Below, one piece after another: positions 1 through 10,298 of a stretch of DNA of 64,000 nt. The number at the start of each line of letters is the position of its first letter. Positions within the stretch are counted from its first letter, which is position 1. The translations under genes were made by a program, and so were the position numbers. The notes under the pieces are model-generated. The model was not told where the DNA came from and ran no database searches. It saw only the letters and a program-made list of their open reading frames with translations. This DNA is from Mesodorylaimus sp. YZB2_4 (taxonomy: Eukaryota > Nematoda > Enoplea > Dorylaimida > Dorylaimidae), in NCBI GenBank assembly GCA_030248295.1, contig JASANH010001018.1, positions 248,001 through 312,000 of the forward strand, read 5' to 3'.

Positions 1-8
1 CCCCCCCC

Positions 9-59
9 CATCGATTACTCTCCCCCATTCGCCATGGCCTACAGGCACGAGGCTCACAC
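9..59. repeat. MITE-like family B, terminal fragment (copy 1)
   Basis: This short piece matches one end of the inverted-terminal repeat family seen whole at 23358-23563: the ATCGATTACTCTC core, then CGCCATGGCCTAC, then the GCACGAGG and CACAC end. It lies in the predicted intron of the Kv channel gene. The window starts with a run of nine C just before it, so the rest of the element is not visible. Confidence 0.6.
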
Positions 60-186
60 AGTCAGAAACTCCCTCGAACACTCCCTGAAGGGTCAAATTC
101 GGATTTAATTTCTGAGGATGTATCCGAGGATATGCTGGGCGGATAAGGACCACATATTGCCTACTGCATTGTATACTGTATCTTAC

Positions 187-657
187 CATGGCCAGCCCGG
201 ACGAACGTGGGTATTCAAATAAGTGCCATATCCTGGCCATGCATTCCGAGGTTCTATGGAACTCGGCATTGGTGTTCTCTACAACCAAAGATTTCGACAT
301 TGTCTTCCTCTCTCCATCATCGAATCTGAGCCCCCAAAATCGTAGCTCTTCTTTCAGCGCATACTCACAAACGTGGCTTGGACACTGAACTCGATCGTTC
401 TGAGCATACTGCAGCACCAGGTCGAACATAAGAGGTGATCGTTCCACGAAGTATTCGCCAGTTTCTTTGATGATAAAAACCGACTTCCGCGTCTCAATCG
501 CAAGGTGCATTCCATTTTTCGTGGCCAATGCTGCCAAGAGAGATTGAGGATGCCGTACGGCCGTTGATACGCTGACTAAATATGGTTTCCCTCCAACAGT
601 CAAACGTAGTATCGACTTGTCATCATTGCGGTACTGATCGTACAAATAATTGCTCAT
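187..657 (-). CDS. Voltage-gated K+ channel (Kv family), first coding exon with T1 domain; gene runs off the left edge
   Basis: The exon reads from an ATG at 657 to a GTAAGA donor just after 187: 471 nt, exactly 157 codons, phase 0. The open frame continues without a stop to the window edge. About residues 13-105 form a Kv T1 tetramerisation domain. It begins LRLTVGGKPYLV and contains the typical stretch SPLMFDLVLQY...CPSHVC...EELRFWGL. The exon ends with RIWHLFEYPRSSGLAM, the conserved linker just before transmembrane segment S1 in Kv channels. The FWG form of the T1 motif and the RIW..FE.P.SS linker resemble Kv3/Shaw more than Kv1, but the subfamily is uncertain. The T1 domain sets subunit assembly. 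The voltage sensor and pore must lie to the left of the window. A MITE fragment at 9-59 lies in the following intron. Confidence 0.8.
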
Positions 658-882
658 TTTGCAGCAGCGCAATATGTAGCCTCGAGCAACTGATTAGGTA
701 CCTGGTGCGTATGGCTGTGCAAGCGGTAGCACACTTAAAACTTTGTAAACTAGAATTGCACCTGCTTGATCGTAAACAGAAGCGCACACTTGTTGAGTCA
801 GAATCGGCTACTTTGATGCTAAAACCTTCCCGATAATACACTGAAAGAAGAGAAACGAGCCCGACACACAAGATTTATTCAG

Positions 883-2070
883 CTAGTGCTCTTTTCGAGT
901 CGTCAGTCGTGCTATGCCTATTTCGCCAATCGACACCATGCAGCATATCACAAGCGCTACACCATTCCACACGAGCACCCTCCGCAGAGAGGACAATTCA
1001 ATAAATCTATTTTCACTTTTGCTGACATCGCAGGACTTGATTCGTTTTTCGTATCTGGACCTGATCACACTGTATATATCGCTCTCCACGTACCACATAG
1101 CTAATTGATTGAACATCAACAGAAGCGGTGAATTTTTTCGAAAAGGAGATGTGGAAAATGTGAAGTAAGGAGGGTCGATCCAGTGGAAATCGCAATCACT
1201 ATAAGTTTGAATGTTGTAGAAAAAAGTGGTGCTACTGACGGCCCAAACCAGATAATATTTCTTCTCTCCCAAAATCCTCTTTGGTATTTGTTCTTCTGGC
1301 TTCACTTCGATGAGGCGAGCACTCAAAATTTTCTTTACTTGTGGTCCTAGCTTCTCGGATGCCATCAGCAGCTGTAAAAAGCTGGTCGATTTCGCGGATG
1401 CCATCATTCTGCATCTGTCCTGCTCCAAGCAGTCGACCAAGGTCTCCAAATCGGTGAATGGGGGCTTGGGGCGATTGGCCAGGTTGAGGGAACATAGCAG
1501 TCCTGTGGACGAGGACATCAACACGATGGACGCCAATGCCCACGCTCCTATGGGTAATCTTATGGAAAGGTACCGCGGGCACCTGGCGCCGCCACCATTG
1601 CGCTTGACCAAATCGAGTACCTTATCGATTACTATTCTTGTCGCCAAATCAGGACAAATTTTTCGAACATAAAAAGCAGTCAGAAGGGCAGTGGTGAGCA
1701 GTGTGATGAGTAGGGTGGACCAAACTGGCCATTGGAATGCAAAAAGGACATTCAAATCGAAGTCATTTCTGTGTGCGATGGGCGCACGAGTAGCTACCGC
1801 AAAACCGACAAAGTTGTACGGTTGACTAAAATCCACAGCTCTAGCTCGACGATAAGCCGGCGTAAGATTGGGCAGAGCTGTATCGCAATGACCATCATAA
1901 ACTGCGCCAAGGAGGCCAGTTGCTTTTCCTGTGCTATCGTCGTAATCTCCGTATTCAGTGCCGTTGTACCAGTGGAATGTACAATTAAGGTTCAACGCCT
2001 CGCACACGATTAATGTACGTTCCACGGCGTACCCACGTAGTTCACATACTTTGTGGAAAGCACATGGCAT
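883..2070 (-). CDS. Ionotropic-receptor-like (iGluR/IR family) membrane protein, copy 1
   Basis: An intact open frame of 395 residues. It has the layout of an ionotropic glutamate receptor/IR ligand-binding core without an amino-terminal domain. The S1 lobe comes first, with the family block MPCAFxxxCxxRGY and later YGDYDxxTGKxTGLLGA. A membrane segment follows at about 110-135 (FQWPVWSTLLITLL...), then a weak re-entrant region. A second helix contains SSTGLLCSLN, at the place of the receptor M3 motif. The S2 lobe ends with FRKNSPLLLMFNQLA, and a last helix lies near 365-388. The upstream frame stays open and similar to its paralogues (VGA..A..A..A) back to a TAA near 2121, so the true start may be in an upstream exon joined at an AG there. 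No signal peptide is visible. A chemosensory role is inferred from the family only. Confidence 0.75.
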   Translation of the reverse strand: MPCAFHKVCELRGYAVERTLIVCEALNLNCTFHWYNGTEYGDYDDSTGKATGLLGAVYDGHCDTALPNLTPAYRRARAVDFSQPYNFVGFAVATRAPIAHRNDFDLNVLFAFQWPVWSTLLITLLTTALLTAFYVRKICPDLATRIVIDKVLDLVKRNGGGARCPRYLSIRLPIGAWALASIVLMSSSTGLLCSLNLANRPKPPFTDLETLVDCLEQDRCRMMASAKSTSFLQLLMASEKLGPQVKKILSARLIEVKPEEQIPKRILGEKKYYLVWAVSSTTFFYNIQTYSDCDFHWIDPPYFTFSTSPFRKNSPLLLMFNQLAMWYVESDIYSVIRSRYEKRIKSCDVSKSENRFIELSSLRRVLVWNGVALVICCMVSIGEIGIARLTTRKEH

Positions 2071-2120
2071 AGCTACAGCATTTGCCTTTATGGCCCTATA
2101 CGCACCGACATTTGCGACCC

Positions 2121-3299
2121 TTGTTTATCCATTAGCCAGTTTTGGAAAGGACACAAAGCATCATGATTCACGTGTCAGTTGATCTCAAAAAATAAAATTC
2201 CTGAAAATGCTAGGACTTGGTCATAATCAGTGATACCTTGACGACATAATACTCGACCGTTAGGTAGGATAATGTAGTAAGATATCTACGAAGAGCAGCT
2301 TCGCGAAGTCGATCAATGTAATTCTGTGAGTTTTTGTGGAAGTTGTATGCAAGCCAACTTTGCCCCAATTATAGTGCGCACCATTCATCTACAGAATTGA
2401 CTAGTGGCACGCGATTGGATCACCAAAAGCTCCCTCTTGTTCATGTTTTAAAACAAGTTTTCTGCTTCTGCTTCCACGCAGTGCGCTGATCTGAGAGCAA
2501 ACGTTTTTCCAGCTACTACTGTACTACCCACCCGGGCATTAAATACTGCAGGACTCTACGCTTGGTACACTCAGGCAAGTCATGTACATACAGTTGGCGA
2601 ATAGCCTCCAATCACGCAGCTGTATGGCTTCTTTCAACCTACTCAATCAAATCGTTTTGGGACCATCTTGCAGGGTGCGATGCCCCTAGTTGTCGCTCTC
2701 ACTAACTGGGCGCCTGATTTATGTATCACATAACATTATTCCTTGGACCAAGGCCAAATGATATTGCTGATCCTGCCACCTTCCCGTCATTCTGTCATGC
2801 TCTATATGTACTATAGCCCAACCACATGTGCACTCACGATCAGTCATTACAGTATAGGCATGTGAGCCTTTCTCAACGTTTCAGGTTCGAGACACTTGAT
2901 TCGAAAGCATTTCTACATAATCTTCGGGCATAATCTGCGTGACTATATCAATCATTAAACGCAACATCCTTTGATATGTATGAGTGATTGCTGCGTGTGT
3001 TCGCTGCTCTCTAGCCTCGGCCAAAAGCTGGCATTGATGGACATTTATATCCGTACACGTTTTATTTGAACGTCACCCGCAAGATTTGTGCATCACAGAA
3101 ACACTGGTCCACAACTTGACAACAAAAGAGTTCGAAAATTCAGAGCAGATGTTTGGCCGGCCACCCTTCGAGAAATGATCGATTCAGCACTGCAGTTTTA
3201 AAGCCGACACCAGTCTGAACATAACCCAACGATCAGGGTAGAGTCATCAGCGATAAAAATACTGTGCCGCGACGCGTGGAAGTTGTTTCATGACCATTT
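2121..3299. other. Gene-free stretch between receptor copies
   Basis: I see no credible coding exon here on either strand; short open frames lack family features. A phrase near 2686-2715 (CCTAGTTGTC and CTCACTAACT) weakly resembles repeat phrases at 14786-14805 and 53103-53125, so decayed repeat DNA is likely. Confidence 0.4.
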
Positions 3300-4020
3300 C
3301 TCCAATCATCACGCGCAATATATCACAAGCGCCACGCCATACGACACAAACACGATGCGCAGAGAAGATAGCTGAATAAATTTATTTTTCGTTTTCCTCA
3401 CTTCGCAGGACTTGGAATGTCTTCCGTACTTCGAGATGATCACCTTTTCTAGACCTCTTGCAAAGTACGGGCTAGCCAATCAATTAAAGACCGGCAGAAG
3501 AGAAGAGTTTTTTCTAAAAGGAAAAGTAAAATATACTCTGAATGGGGAGTCCAACGCGACTCTTCAAACTGGAACGGAATTGCTTTCCCTGCCTGAGGCG
3601 AAAGTTCGCCCAAGGATCTTCCACTGGTGATTTACAATAATTGCCATATCCAGAGATGCACAAAGAGCAAGCGTTATGCTTCTGTTAGCCAGCGCATTCC
3701 AGGCTGTCTGACGCGATGTCGATTGCTGCCATAACCGTGTGCATTATTTTCACCATGGATAACGTCAACAGAAAGAGCATGACTGACAGTTTTATTAATT
3801 CTGGTTGCATCCAGCATAGAGGTGAGTAATAACTCTGTTCGTGTTTCGTAAAATAAAGCAATCTGACGTGTTGAAAAGCATCACTTTGAAGTCGATGGAA
3901 CGATAATTGCTCCTCAATGACAAAACCTGGTGCGGATTGGTGCAGGTCATCCACGCAATCAATATAGGCAAAGGTGTTGAGTACAATTGTGCCAAGGCGC
4001 ATTTTCTCAGACGTCAAGTT
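3300..4020 (-). pseudogene. Decayed ionotropic-receptor-like copy with internal deletion
   Basis: On the minus strand about 3410-3560 reads as the end of the receptor S2 lobe: FRVYFTFPFRKNSSLLPVFN, then an in-frame TGA where paralogues have Arg or Gln, then YFARG...ISKYGRHSKSC. Near 3630-3690 a shifted frame resembles the membrane helix that follows AWALAS in paralogues. An upstream open stretch (3685-4017) begins with MRLGTIV, like the VRIGAI start of the family. Most of S1 and S2 is missing. The downstream part aligns at DNA level with copy 1 (the ATATCACAAGCGC and GAATAAAT phrases). It is a broken relic and is unlikely to encode protein. Confidence 0.7.
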
Positions 4021-4093
4021 GGTGAGGAAAAGTTAATTTGATGCCAGCGGGAATACTTTACACTACCTTTGAATGCATGTCACATAGCACAGA

Positions 4094-5310
4094 CTAATTT
4101 TCTACCTTTCCCTTTCTCCTACCTATAATGCACTCCCCAATGGCTACCATGCTGCTAATTAGAAGTGACACTCCGTCCCACAGGAACACTCTATGCAGAG
4201 TGTATAACTTGACAAAATTCTCGCTCTTTTTGACTCCGCTGCACGACTGCGATTTTCTCTCGTATTTTGAGTGTATCGCTCTCCCAATTCCACTTTCGTG
4301 AAACGGAGATGCCATTTGATTGAGTAGCGGCAATAACGACGAGTTCACTCTAAACGGAAATGCGCCAAATACTTTTTACGGGGCATCCAAACTGTAAAAA
4401 TCGCACCTCACTGTGTTGTCGGGTGTTGTACAAGAAAGTTGTACTTGGTCCAGGCCAAACAAGATAGCGGTTTTGTTCTTCTCGGGTATTTGTTCTTCAG
4501 GCGAAATTTCAATGGGGCGATTGGCCAGCGTTTTTAACTGCTCGGAGGCCCAAGTTCTCTGTGCTGGCCAGCAGTTGGAAGAAACTAAAGGATTCTGATG
4601 GTGTAATCATTCTACACCTGTCCTCTTCCAGACAATCCACAAATGTTTCTATGTCTTTAAACGGTGGCTCAGTCTGACCAGCCACATTTAGTGAGGCCAG
4701 CAAACCAGTGGACGAGGACATTATTACGACTGATGCCAGGAACCAGGAAACAAAAGTCAGTCTGAGTGAAAGGTGGTGTGAGCACCGCTCCCTGTTGTCG
4801 TTGGGCACGGCCAACATCAGTCCCCAAGAATTGAGCGAGCACTGAATGAAGATGGACACTTAATGCTCTGGAACTGACAGTCATAAGAAGAGAAGTGACG
4901 AGTAGAGATGTGAATAAGGCGCACCAGACAGGCCACTGAAAGGCGAACAGCACACTCAAATCTGACTTCTGCCCGTTTTAACTAGGTGCTCGAGTGCCCA
5001 TAACTAAGGTAGCGTAAAAGTAGATGTCGCTGAAGGCCATAGCTTTAGCTCTACGATAAGTTGGTGTAAAGTTGGGTAGCGAGGTGTCGAAGCGCCCATT
5101 ATGTATGGCGCGTAGTAGGCCAGTCACTTTCCCAATAGATCACCATAGTCTCCATATTCGGTGCCGTTGAACCAATCGAATGAGCAGTTCAGCTTCAATG
5201 CCTCGCTCACCACCAGTGCACGTTCCATGGCGTACCCACCCTGATCACACACGTTGTTAAAAGCGCAAGGCGTACAGTACGAACAGGCAATGATTTTATG
5301 GCACCTATTC
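4094..5310 (-). pseudogene. Frameshifted ionotropic-receptor-like copy
   Basis: This is almost a full-length family member, but it is broken across frames. The N-terminus near 5240-5310 begins VRIGAIKSLP and then shifts frame before the block that should read AMPCAFN. S1 remnants (YDR/YGDY, GLLRAIHNG) follow at 5000-5200. The FAFQWPVW membrane segment is at about 4890-4960, the SSTGLLASLN helix at about 4690-4740 in another frame, and the VDCLEEDRCRM block at about 4600-4670. The C-terminal part is open at 4094-4348, from NSSLLPLLNQM to the last helix. At least two frameshifts separate these blocks. It lies in tandem with intact copies at 883 and 7016 on the same strand. Confidence 0.8.
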
Positions 5311-7015
5311 GCACCTGCATGCCTTTGCTAATTTCCTAGCTTGGTCTTGTCTTGATGGCTAGAAGAACAATTCTCGTTTAAAAGAAGAACGCAAAGGATC
5401 GATATGTTGCTTATGCATAGGTAGCAAGCAGAACGTGCTCGTAACATGAATCTGTCAATATCTATGAGCGACAACCGCTGACAATGAGCAGGATGGTCGG
5501 ACTTGTTTTAAAGTACTTGCCTACATCATACAGTGGGACATTTATTCAATGTATAGGTGGCCCTTTTGAAATGTCCTTGCACGGATACTGTATGCAGATA
5601 ACTTATAAGGTTTTAATCCATCAGTACGACCGGACGAGTCCTTTATTGAAGGCCGACCGGATGAGTCCTTTATATGTCCTTTATTGTTGTATCAAACTTC
5701 ATGGAAAGCGAACAATTTCTTCTTCCATAAAGATGACATGATTCCTATATAATGGTCCAATTAAATCTGCTCTTGAAAAGATAAATAGGTTCTATGAAAA
5801 GCATGGGATTTTCGCTGATAGACTCCGGGAAGTTTTCGATGTAGTTTTTGCAAGATAAGCGCGGTCAACATTCTTCTGTCCTGTATGTAGCTGCCATCAA
5901 GGTTGTTGTTCTTCATCCCCCATTGATCCTGCGTCAGCAAATGATCAAACTCGGTCACTTTCCCAATTTACTAGTTTCTAAGGTTTATACCGCCCTAAAT
6001 GGCGGTGACCTATAGTGAAAAATGTGAAGACCGTTTCACGCGATAGATACTCAATTTTTTAGGCGCACAGGCCCGCTCACGAATAGCCTACAAGCATAAG
6101 CCACCCAATGAATTACTATAAAATCCATGGCTTTAGGAATTATTTGTCAGCGAGGATGAATGTAATAGACTGATCAACTTGACGTCGTCTACACAGACAA
6201 ATCAAGTCACACAGGGTGCAATTTCGAAATTACGGACAGCAGGAGGGCAAATTTAATTAAAGTCTCCTAAAAGCAAGTTTAAATCGCCTCAAGGCTGTTC
6301 TATGTCCGCAGCTGTTTCCAGTTTGAGCTCTGATATCAGCAGTGCTTCAATAGTAGTTTACTTACACATCCCTGATGGGAGTGGTAAAACCCGTCACGAG
6401 ATCGAACAGATTTCGGACGTAATCGTACCCAGTAAGAGCCAACTGTTTTTAAAAGTTTCCTGATGTGAGTTCACCTGATTCTTCTTATTGTCGTCGCTAT
6501 GATCTTTTTCGGCTGCTAAAGCCACTGGTATGGCAAGGATCCACAAGGACTTCCATCTATAAACCGTGCATACAAGGTCAGCGGAAGTCTTGGTTACGAA
6601 GCGTCGCCAACCAAGTGACAGGATTCATTAGCATTTTCGCTTGGGGGGGGGCGGTATGAAGGAAGGGAAAAGGATGGAACTGGACAGAAGTTTAAGCAAT
6701 GCATCCCAACCTTCAAGTGGTCCGCAATGCCGATTATAGACGCACTGTATCTGCAGTGTGTTTGTAGGCATTGCGTTCAAAGTAGCTCTTATCTGTTCAG
6801 TTTTTCTTAAAGAAAATGCTGAGGTATACCAAACTTATCAGTTTCTCATCAGAGTCAAAGTAAGCTTTATTGGGTGAAAATACTGCGGCAAAAACAATGT
6901 ACTGTGTGAGAAAGAAAGTTAAATTTCTGTGATGGTGATTTTGTGATTCGAACATGGTGTTTGGTGTTTGCTACTGGATATTCGCCAGCCAAGAATCAAG
7001 ATTAGCTTACTGTAT
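5311..7015. other. Gene-free stretch
   Basis: No exon with family features or good splice signals was seen. The stretch is moderately AT-rich with scattered short open frames. A G8 run lies near 6640-6655. It probably is intergenic spacer between receptor copies. Confidence 0.35.
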
Positions 7016-8269
7016 CTAAAATCTCCGACTTCTTATACTCATTAAAATCACTTCTGCAACTAATGTCACGATGCTCACTAATAAACCTGCACCGTACCAG
7101 AATAATATACTTCGGAAGGAGCATAAATGAACGAGTTCGTGATGATTATCATGATTTCTTGCTCGGTTGCAAGACTTAGAATGCTTGCCATAACGCGAAG
7201 TTATCGCATCGTCTACGCCGCTTTCAAAGTATGGCAAAACAAATCGATTAAACACGGGAAGAAGGGATGAGTTCTTTCTGAGTGCGAAGGTAGAAAATAC
7301 CCTAAAAGGAGCTTCGATCCAATAGAAATCACAGTCGCTGTAATTTCGAATGTTGTATAGAAAGGCGGTGCTTGTAGTGCCCCAGACCAAATAATACTTC
7401 TTCTCCCCCAAAATTCTGCCAATGATTTCGTCTTCTGGTTTGACTTCAATCGGATGGATCTTCAAGATCTGTTTGACGCGGGGTCCCAGGTTTTCTGTGA
7501 CTGTCAGAAGTTGCAAGAAACTAAAGGATTTTGATGTCGCTATCATTCTGCACCTGTTCTGTTCCAAACAGTCTACAAAGCTCTCCAGGTCCTTGAATGG
7601 AAACCTGGCATAGTTGGTAATATTCCGAGAGCAGAGGCGCCCTGTGGACGAGGTCATTAGCACAACTGAAGCCAAGGCCCAAGCTGCTGCCACTAGTCTC
7701 AGGGAATTTCGGGTGCGGGACGTGTTTGTGCGGCTGCTTCCATTTACCATGAGCAAGCTCAACATCGTTTCCGCTAGCATCCTTTGAATTGAGCGAGAAT
7801 CTGTTCTTAAAAGTTTCATGCAGGCAGTAATGTCCAAGGTGACGACAAGTAATGAGGTGAGCAAGCCACACCAGACGGGCCACTGGAAGGCAAATAAGAT
7901 GCTCAAATCAGGTTCAGTGCATACAGTTTCGTGAGCACGTGTGCCCATGACAATACTTGCAAACTTGTACACGTCGCTGAAGCCCATGGCTTTAGCTCTT
8001 CGATTGGTTGGTGTAAGGACGGGTAGAGAAGTGTCGAAGCGGCCATTGTGTATGGCACCTAGGAGACCAGTAACTTTTCCAGTTCTCTCGTCATAGTCCC
8101 CATATTCGTACCCATCGTACCAATCGAAAACACAGTTCAGTTTCAGTGCTTCGCAGACGACCAGTGCACGCTCCACGCCATATCCGCGGAGATCACATGT
8201 CTCGTTAAAAGCACATGGCATGGCTAAAGGCTCTGATCTTATGGCACCTACTCGCACCACAGATTCCAT
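7016..8269 (-). CDS. Ionotropic-receptor-like membrane protein, copy 3 (intact)
   Basis: A continuous frame of 417 residues, the best-preserved copy of the left array. It starts MESVVRVGAIRSEPLAMPCA, then has the S1 block with YGDYDERTGKVTGLLGA. The first membrane segment lies near 130-160 (FAFQWPVWCGLLTSLL). The SSTGRLCSRN helix lies near 210. The S2 lobe contains LGEKKYYLVWGTTSTAFLYN, SDCDFYWIEAPFRVFSTF and RKNSSLLPVFNRFVLPYFESG. A final helix lies near 385-410. The order matches iGluR/IR channels without the amino-terminal domain. Just upstream of the ATG (minus strand) is a good acceptor, CAATATTTAG, so an upstream exon is possible. The open stretch around 8530-8620 encodes DWVDFYRKEFDIV, which resembles EWGAYVAREADYV in the N-terminus of the copy at 21583. 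Sensory or neuronal membrane location is inferred. Confidence 0.8.
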   Translation of the reverse strand: MESVVRVGAIRSEPLAMPCAFNETCDLRGYGVERALVVCEALKLNCVFDWYDGYEYGDYDERTGKVTGLLGAIHNGRFDTSLPVLTPTNRRAKAMGFSDVYKFASIVMGTRAHETVCTEPDLSILFAFQWPVWCGLLTSLLVVTLDITACMKLLRTDSRSIQRMLAETMLSLLMVNGSSRTNTSRTRNSLRLVAAAWALASVVLMTSSTGRLCSRNITNYARFPFKDLESFVDCLEQNRCRMIATSKSFSFLQLLTVTENLGPRVKQILKIHPIEVKPEDEIIGRILGEKKYYLVWGTTSTAFLYNIRNYSDCDFYWIEAPFRVFSTFALRKNSSLLPVFNRFVLPYFESGVDDAITSRYGKHSKSCNRARNHDNHHELVHLCSFRSILFWYGAGLLVSIVTLVAEVILMSIRSRRF

Positions 8270-8634
8270 CCTAAATATTGCCGGAATGCAAAGATTAATG
8301 GTATAATCAAGTGCTGCAGCTCGTTAAAAGTCTTGAGTAGCAAGTATGAACGTTTTACAAATATACGAATGGAAATGATTGTGAACAGGTCTGCTACAGG
8401 GTACAGTGCATGTGTTACTGATCCCCTGCGCATACCGCTTTCATGCTTCCATTGTGCAGTTGTCACAATCGGCCCCCTTCTCAATTGTGCAGTTTTCATT
8501 TTTCTTTCAATTAAGTTTGTGCACACATTACTTTCAGAGGTATCAGGAACACGTTGAAACTGGTAACTGATAAAAACGATATCGAATTCTTTCCTGTAAA
8601 AATCGACCCAATCAGCCATATGGAGGACCAGCAA

Positions 8635-10298
8635 AAACTCTGATCTCGAAATTTCTTCTTCTGCTCCATGCCCGGTTTGAGCTAAAACTGGATATAATCA
8701 TGAAACAATGTGTTGCAAAGCTCTGTGTAACAGCAGAGATTTTTCACCTCGCCTACCCAAGCGAAGTCTTAGTTGGCTAGCAGCTCATAAGCAAGGCCGT
8801 GTGGGGAGTGGTCTCAGCACAGCTTCCCTCTTTTCGACGTATCCGCGTGAGGGCAGCCATTTGGCTCTGAACCATACCGCGACATTCCATTCCAGATAAG
8901 TCGTCCACGGCCTGGCTTGCTTACACGTACATAGCAGTAGCAATGTGAACACACTCGTACTATAACTTCAGCTATACCCTCTGCAATGTTTCTGTCCTTA
9001 GCATCCAGACGTGATTCCAACAACCAATGCCTTGTCGAAAAGGAGTACAAACAGGAGTACGCTCACTGCGGTTGGCTCAAAACACCCGTTATAGGAATCC
9101 AAGACACTGGTAAAGAGCAAGTGTCAAGGAGTACAAGACGAGAAGAAAAGTTGATCGCACGCAGCCGACAGGGTTCTTGCCTTTGGGGGGGGGGCGGCTG
9201 ATGTATACAGTATTTCACTTTGGTCTCAGGAAAACCACAAAGTGCTCAGAAATGAGGGCTCGAGGAGTAAACACTGTAAATCCTCTCTTGTGCGAGTGTT
9301 CCCCACATATCATGTCATCTTTTGTTTTGCCCTCATTAACAAAACTCCCTGTATAGGGTCTGTATACCCTTATGGTATGGCGGGTGCAGAATATACGTAA
9401 GAAGCAGGAAGGGACGCGGATGTATTCAAGCTACAGCTACTTTTCTGCAGGAACATATACTGAAATCCGATAGCACCTTGGGTAAAACGTGAGTATTTAC
9501 AGTATATGTACATAGTGCGTGGCCGCGTGTATGCTACTACGGTACATCCAAGCGCAGGGCAAAGCAAGAATGATCATGTGAGCAAAAGGGCTTTCAAGGT
9601 AGCATGCGGCAACACAGATGACTTTGCTGTTTTCAAAAAGTTGGAGGTACAGCAGATTTCGCCATCATGACCCCATCTTGACAATCCTGGTGCGTATGAG
9701 CATGTTCAGGCGAAAGGAACTTCCGCTAGTTGTAGTCATCCTTATCGTCTCTGTCCTTTTCGTGCACACGAGTGCAGCCACTTGTTCGACAGGGCCTTGT
9801 TGTCGCTCTGCTCTCTTAAAGATTAAAATTTGCTCTCTTGCTATCTAAAATTAAGAGATAAATAGGAAATGAAGTCACTTCTGTTAGGAGAATGCGCTTT
9901 TGAAAAAAAAACGTGTTGGTGTAGCGAGGTGTTCCTCGAACATGACCGTGCGGCTCATCGCTTCTTGCGTATGCACCCGCCTACGGGCTGTTAGACTAAT
10001 AAACATTGCCAATAAGCGCTATGTACTTTGGGCTATTCCCCGAAATCAGTCAAGTTTATGAATGGTCGATATGACTCGAGTACATAAGCTGATTTCGCGT
10101 GGTTCTTTTCTTCGGGTGACAGTCAAGAGAACTTCCTGCACTTGCAGTCACTTGCAAATGCTTGCTCCTTGGTTAATCGTATTCCAGTTTTTTGTAACTA
10201 GGATGCAGTTGGCCAATCGCATCGTATCACTGAACTATTTTCTACTTTCAGGCGGCTCATTCGTCAGCTCTACACTCTGCAACATCCAATATTCCGAC
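8635..10298. other. Gene-free stretch upstream of the fusion enzyme gene
   Basis: I see no supported exon. A small frame at 9687-9848 begins with a signal-like hydrophobic stretch (LPLVVVILIVSVLFVHTSA), but no good donor joins it to the next gene. A G10 run lies at about 9185-9194. A candidate acceptor (CTACTTTCAG) lies just before 10251, so a 5' exon of the fusion gene could lie in this stretch. Confidence 0.3.

Noticed and set aside
1310..1672. Plus-strand frame over receptor copy 1
   Set aside because: It is the antisense shadow of conserved receptor blocks; the same kind of shadow appears at other receptor copies.
9618..9848. Signal-peptide-bearing small gene
   Set aside because: It has a convincing hydrophobic start but no donor, no homology and no continuing exon; kept only as a possible upstream exon of the fusion gene.
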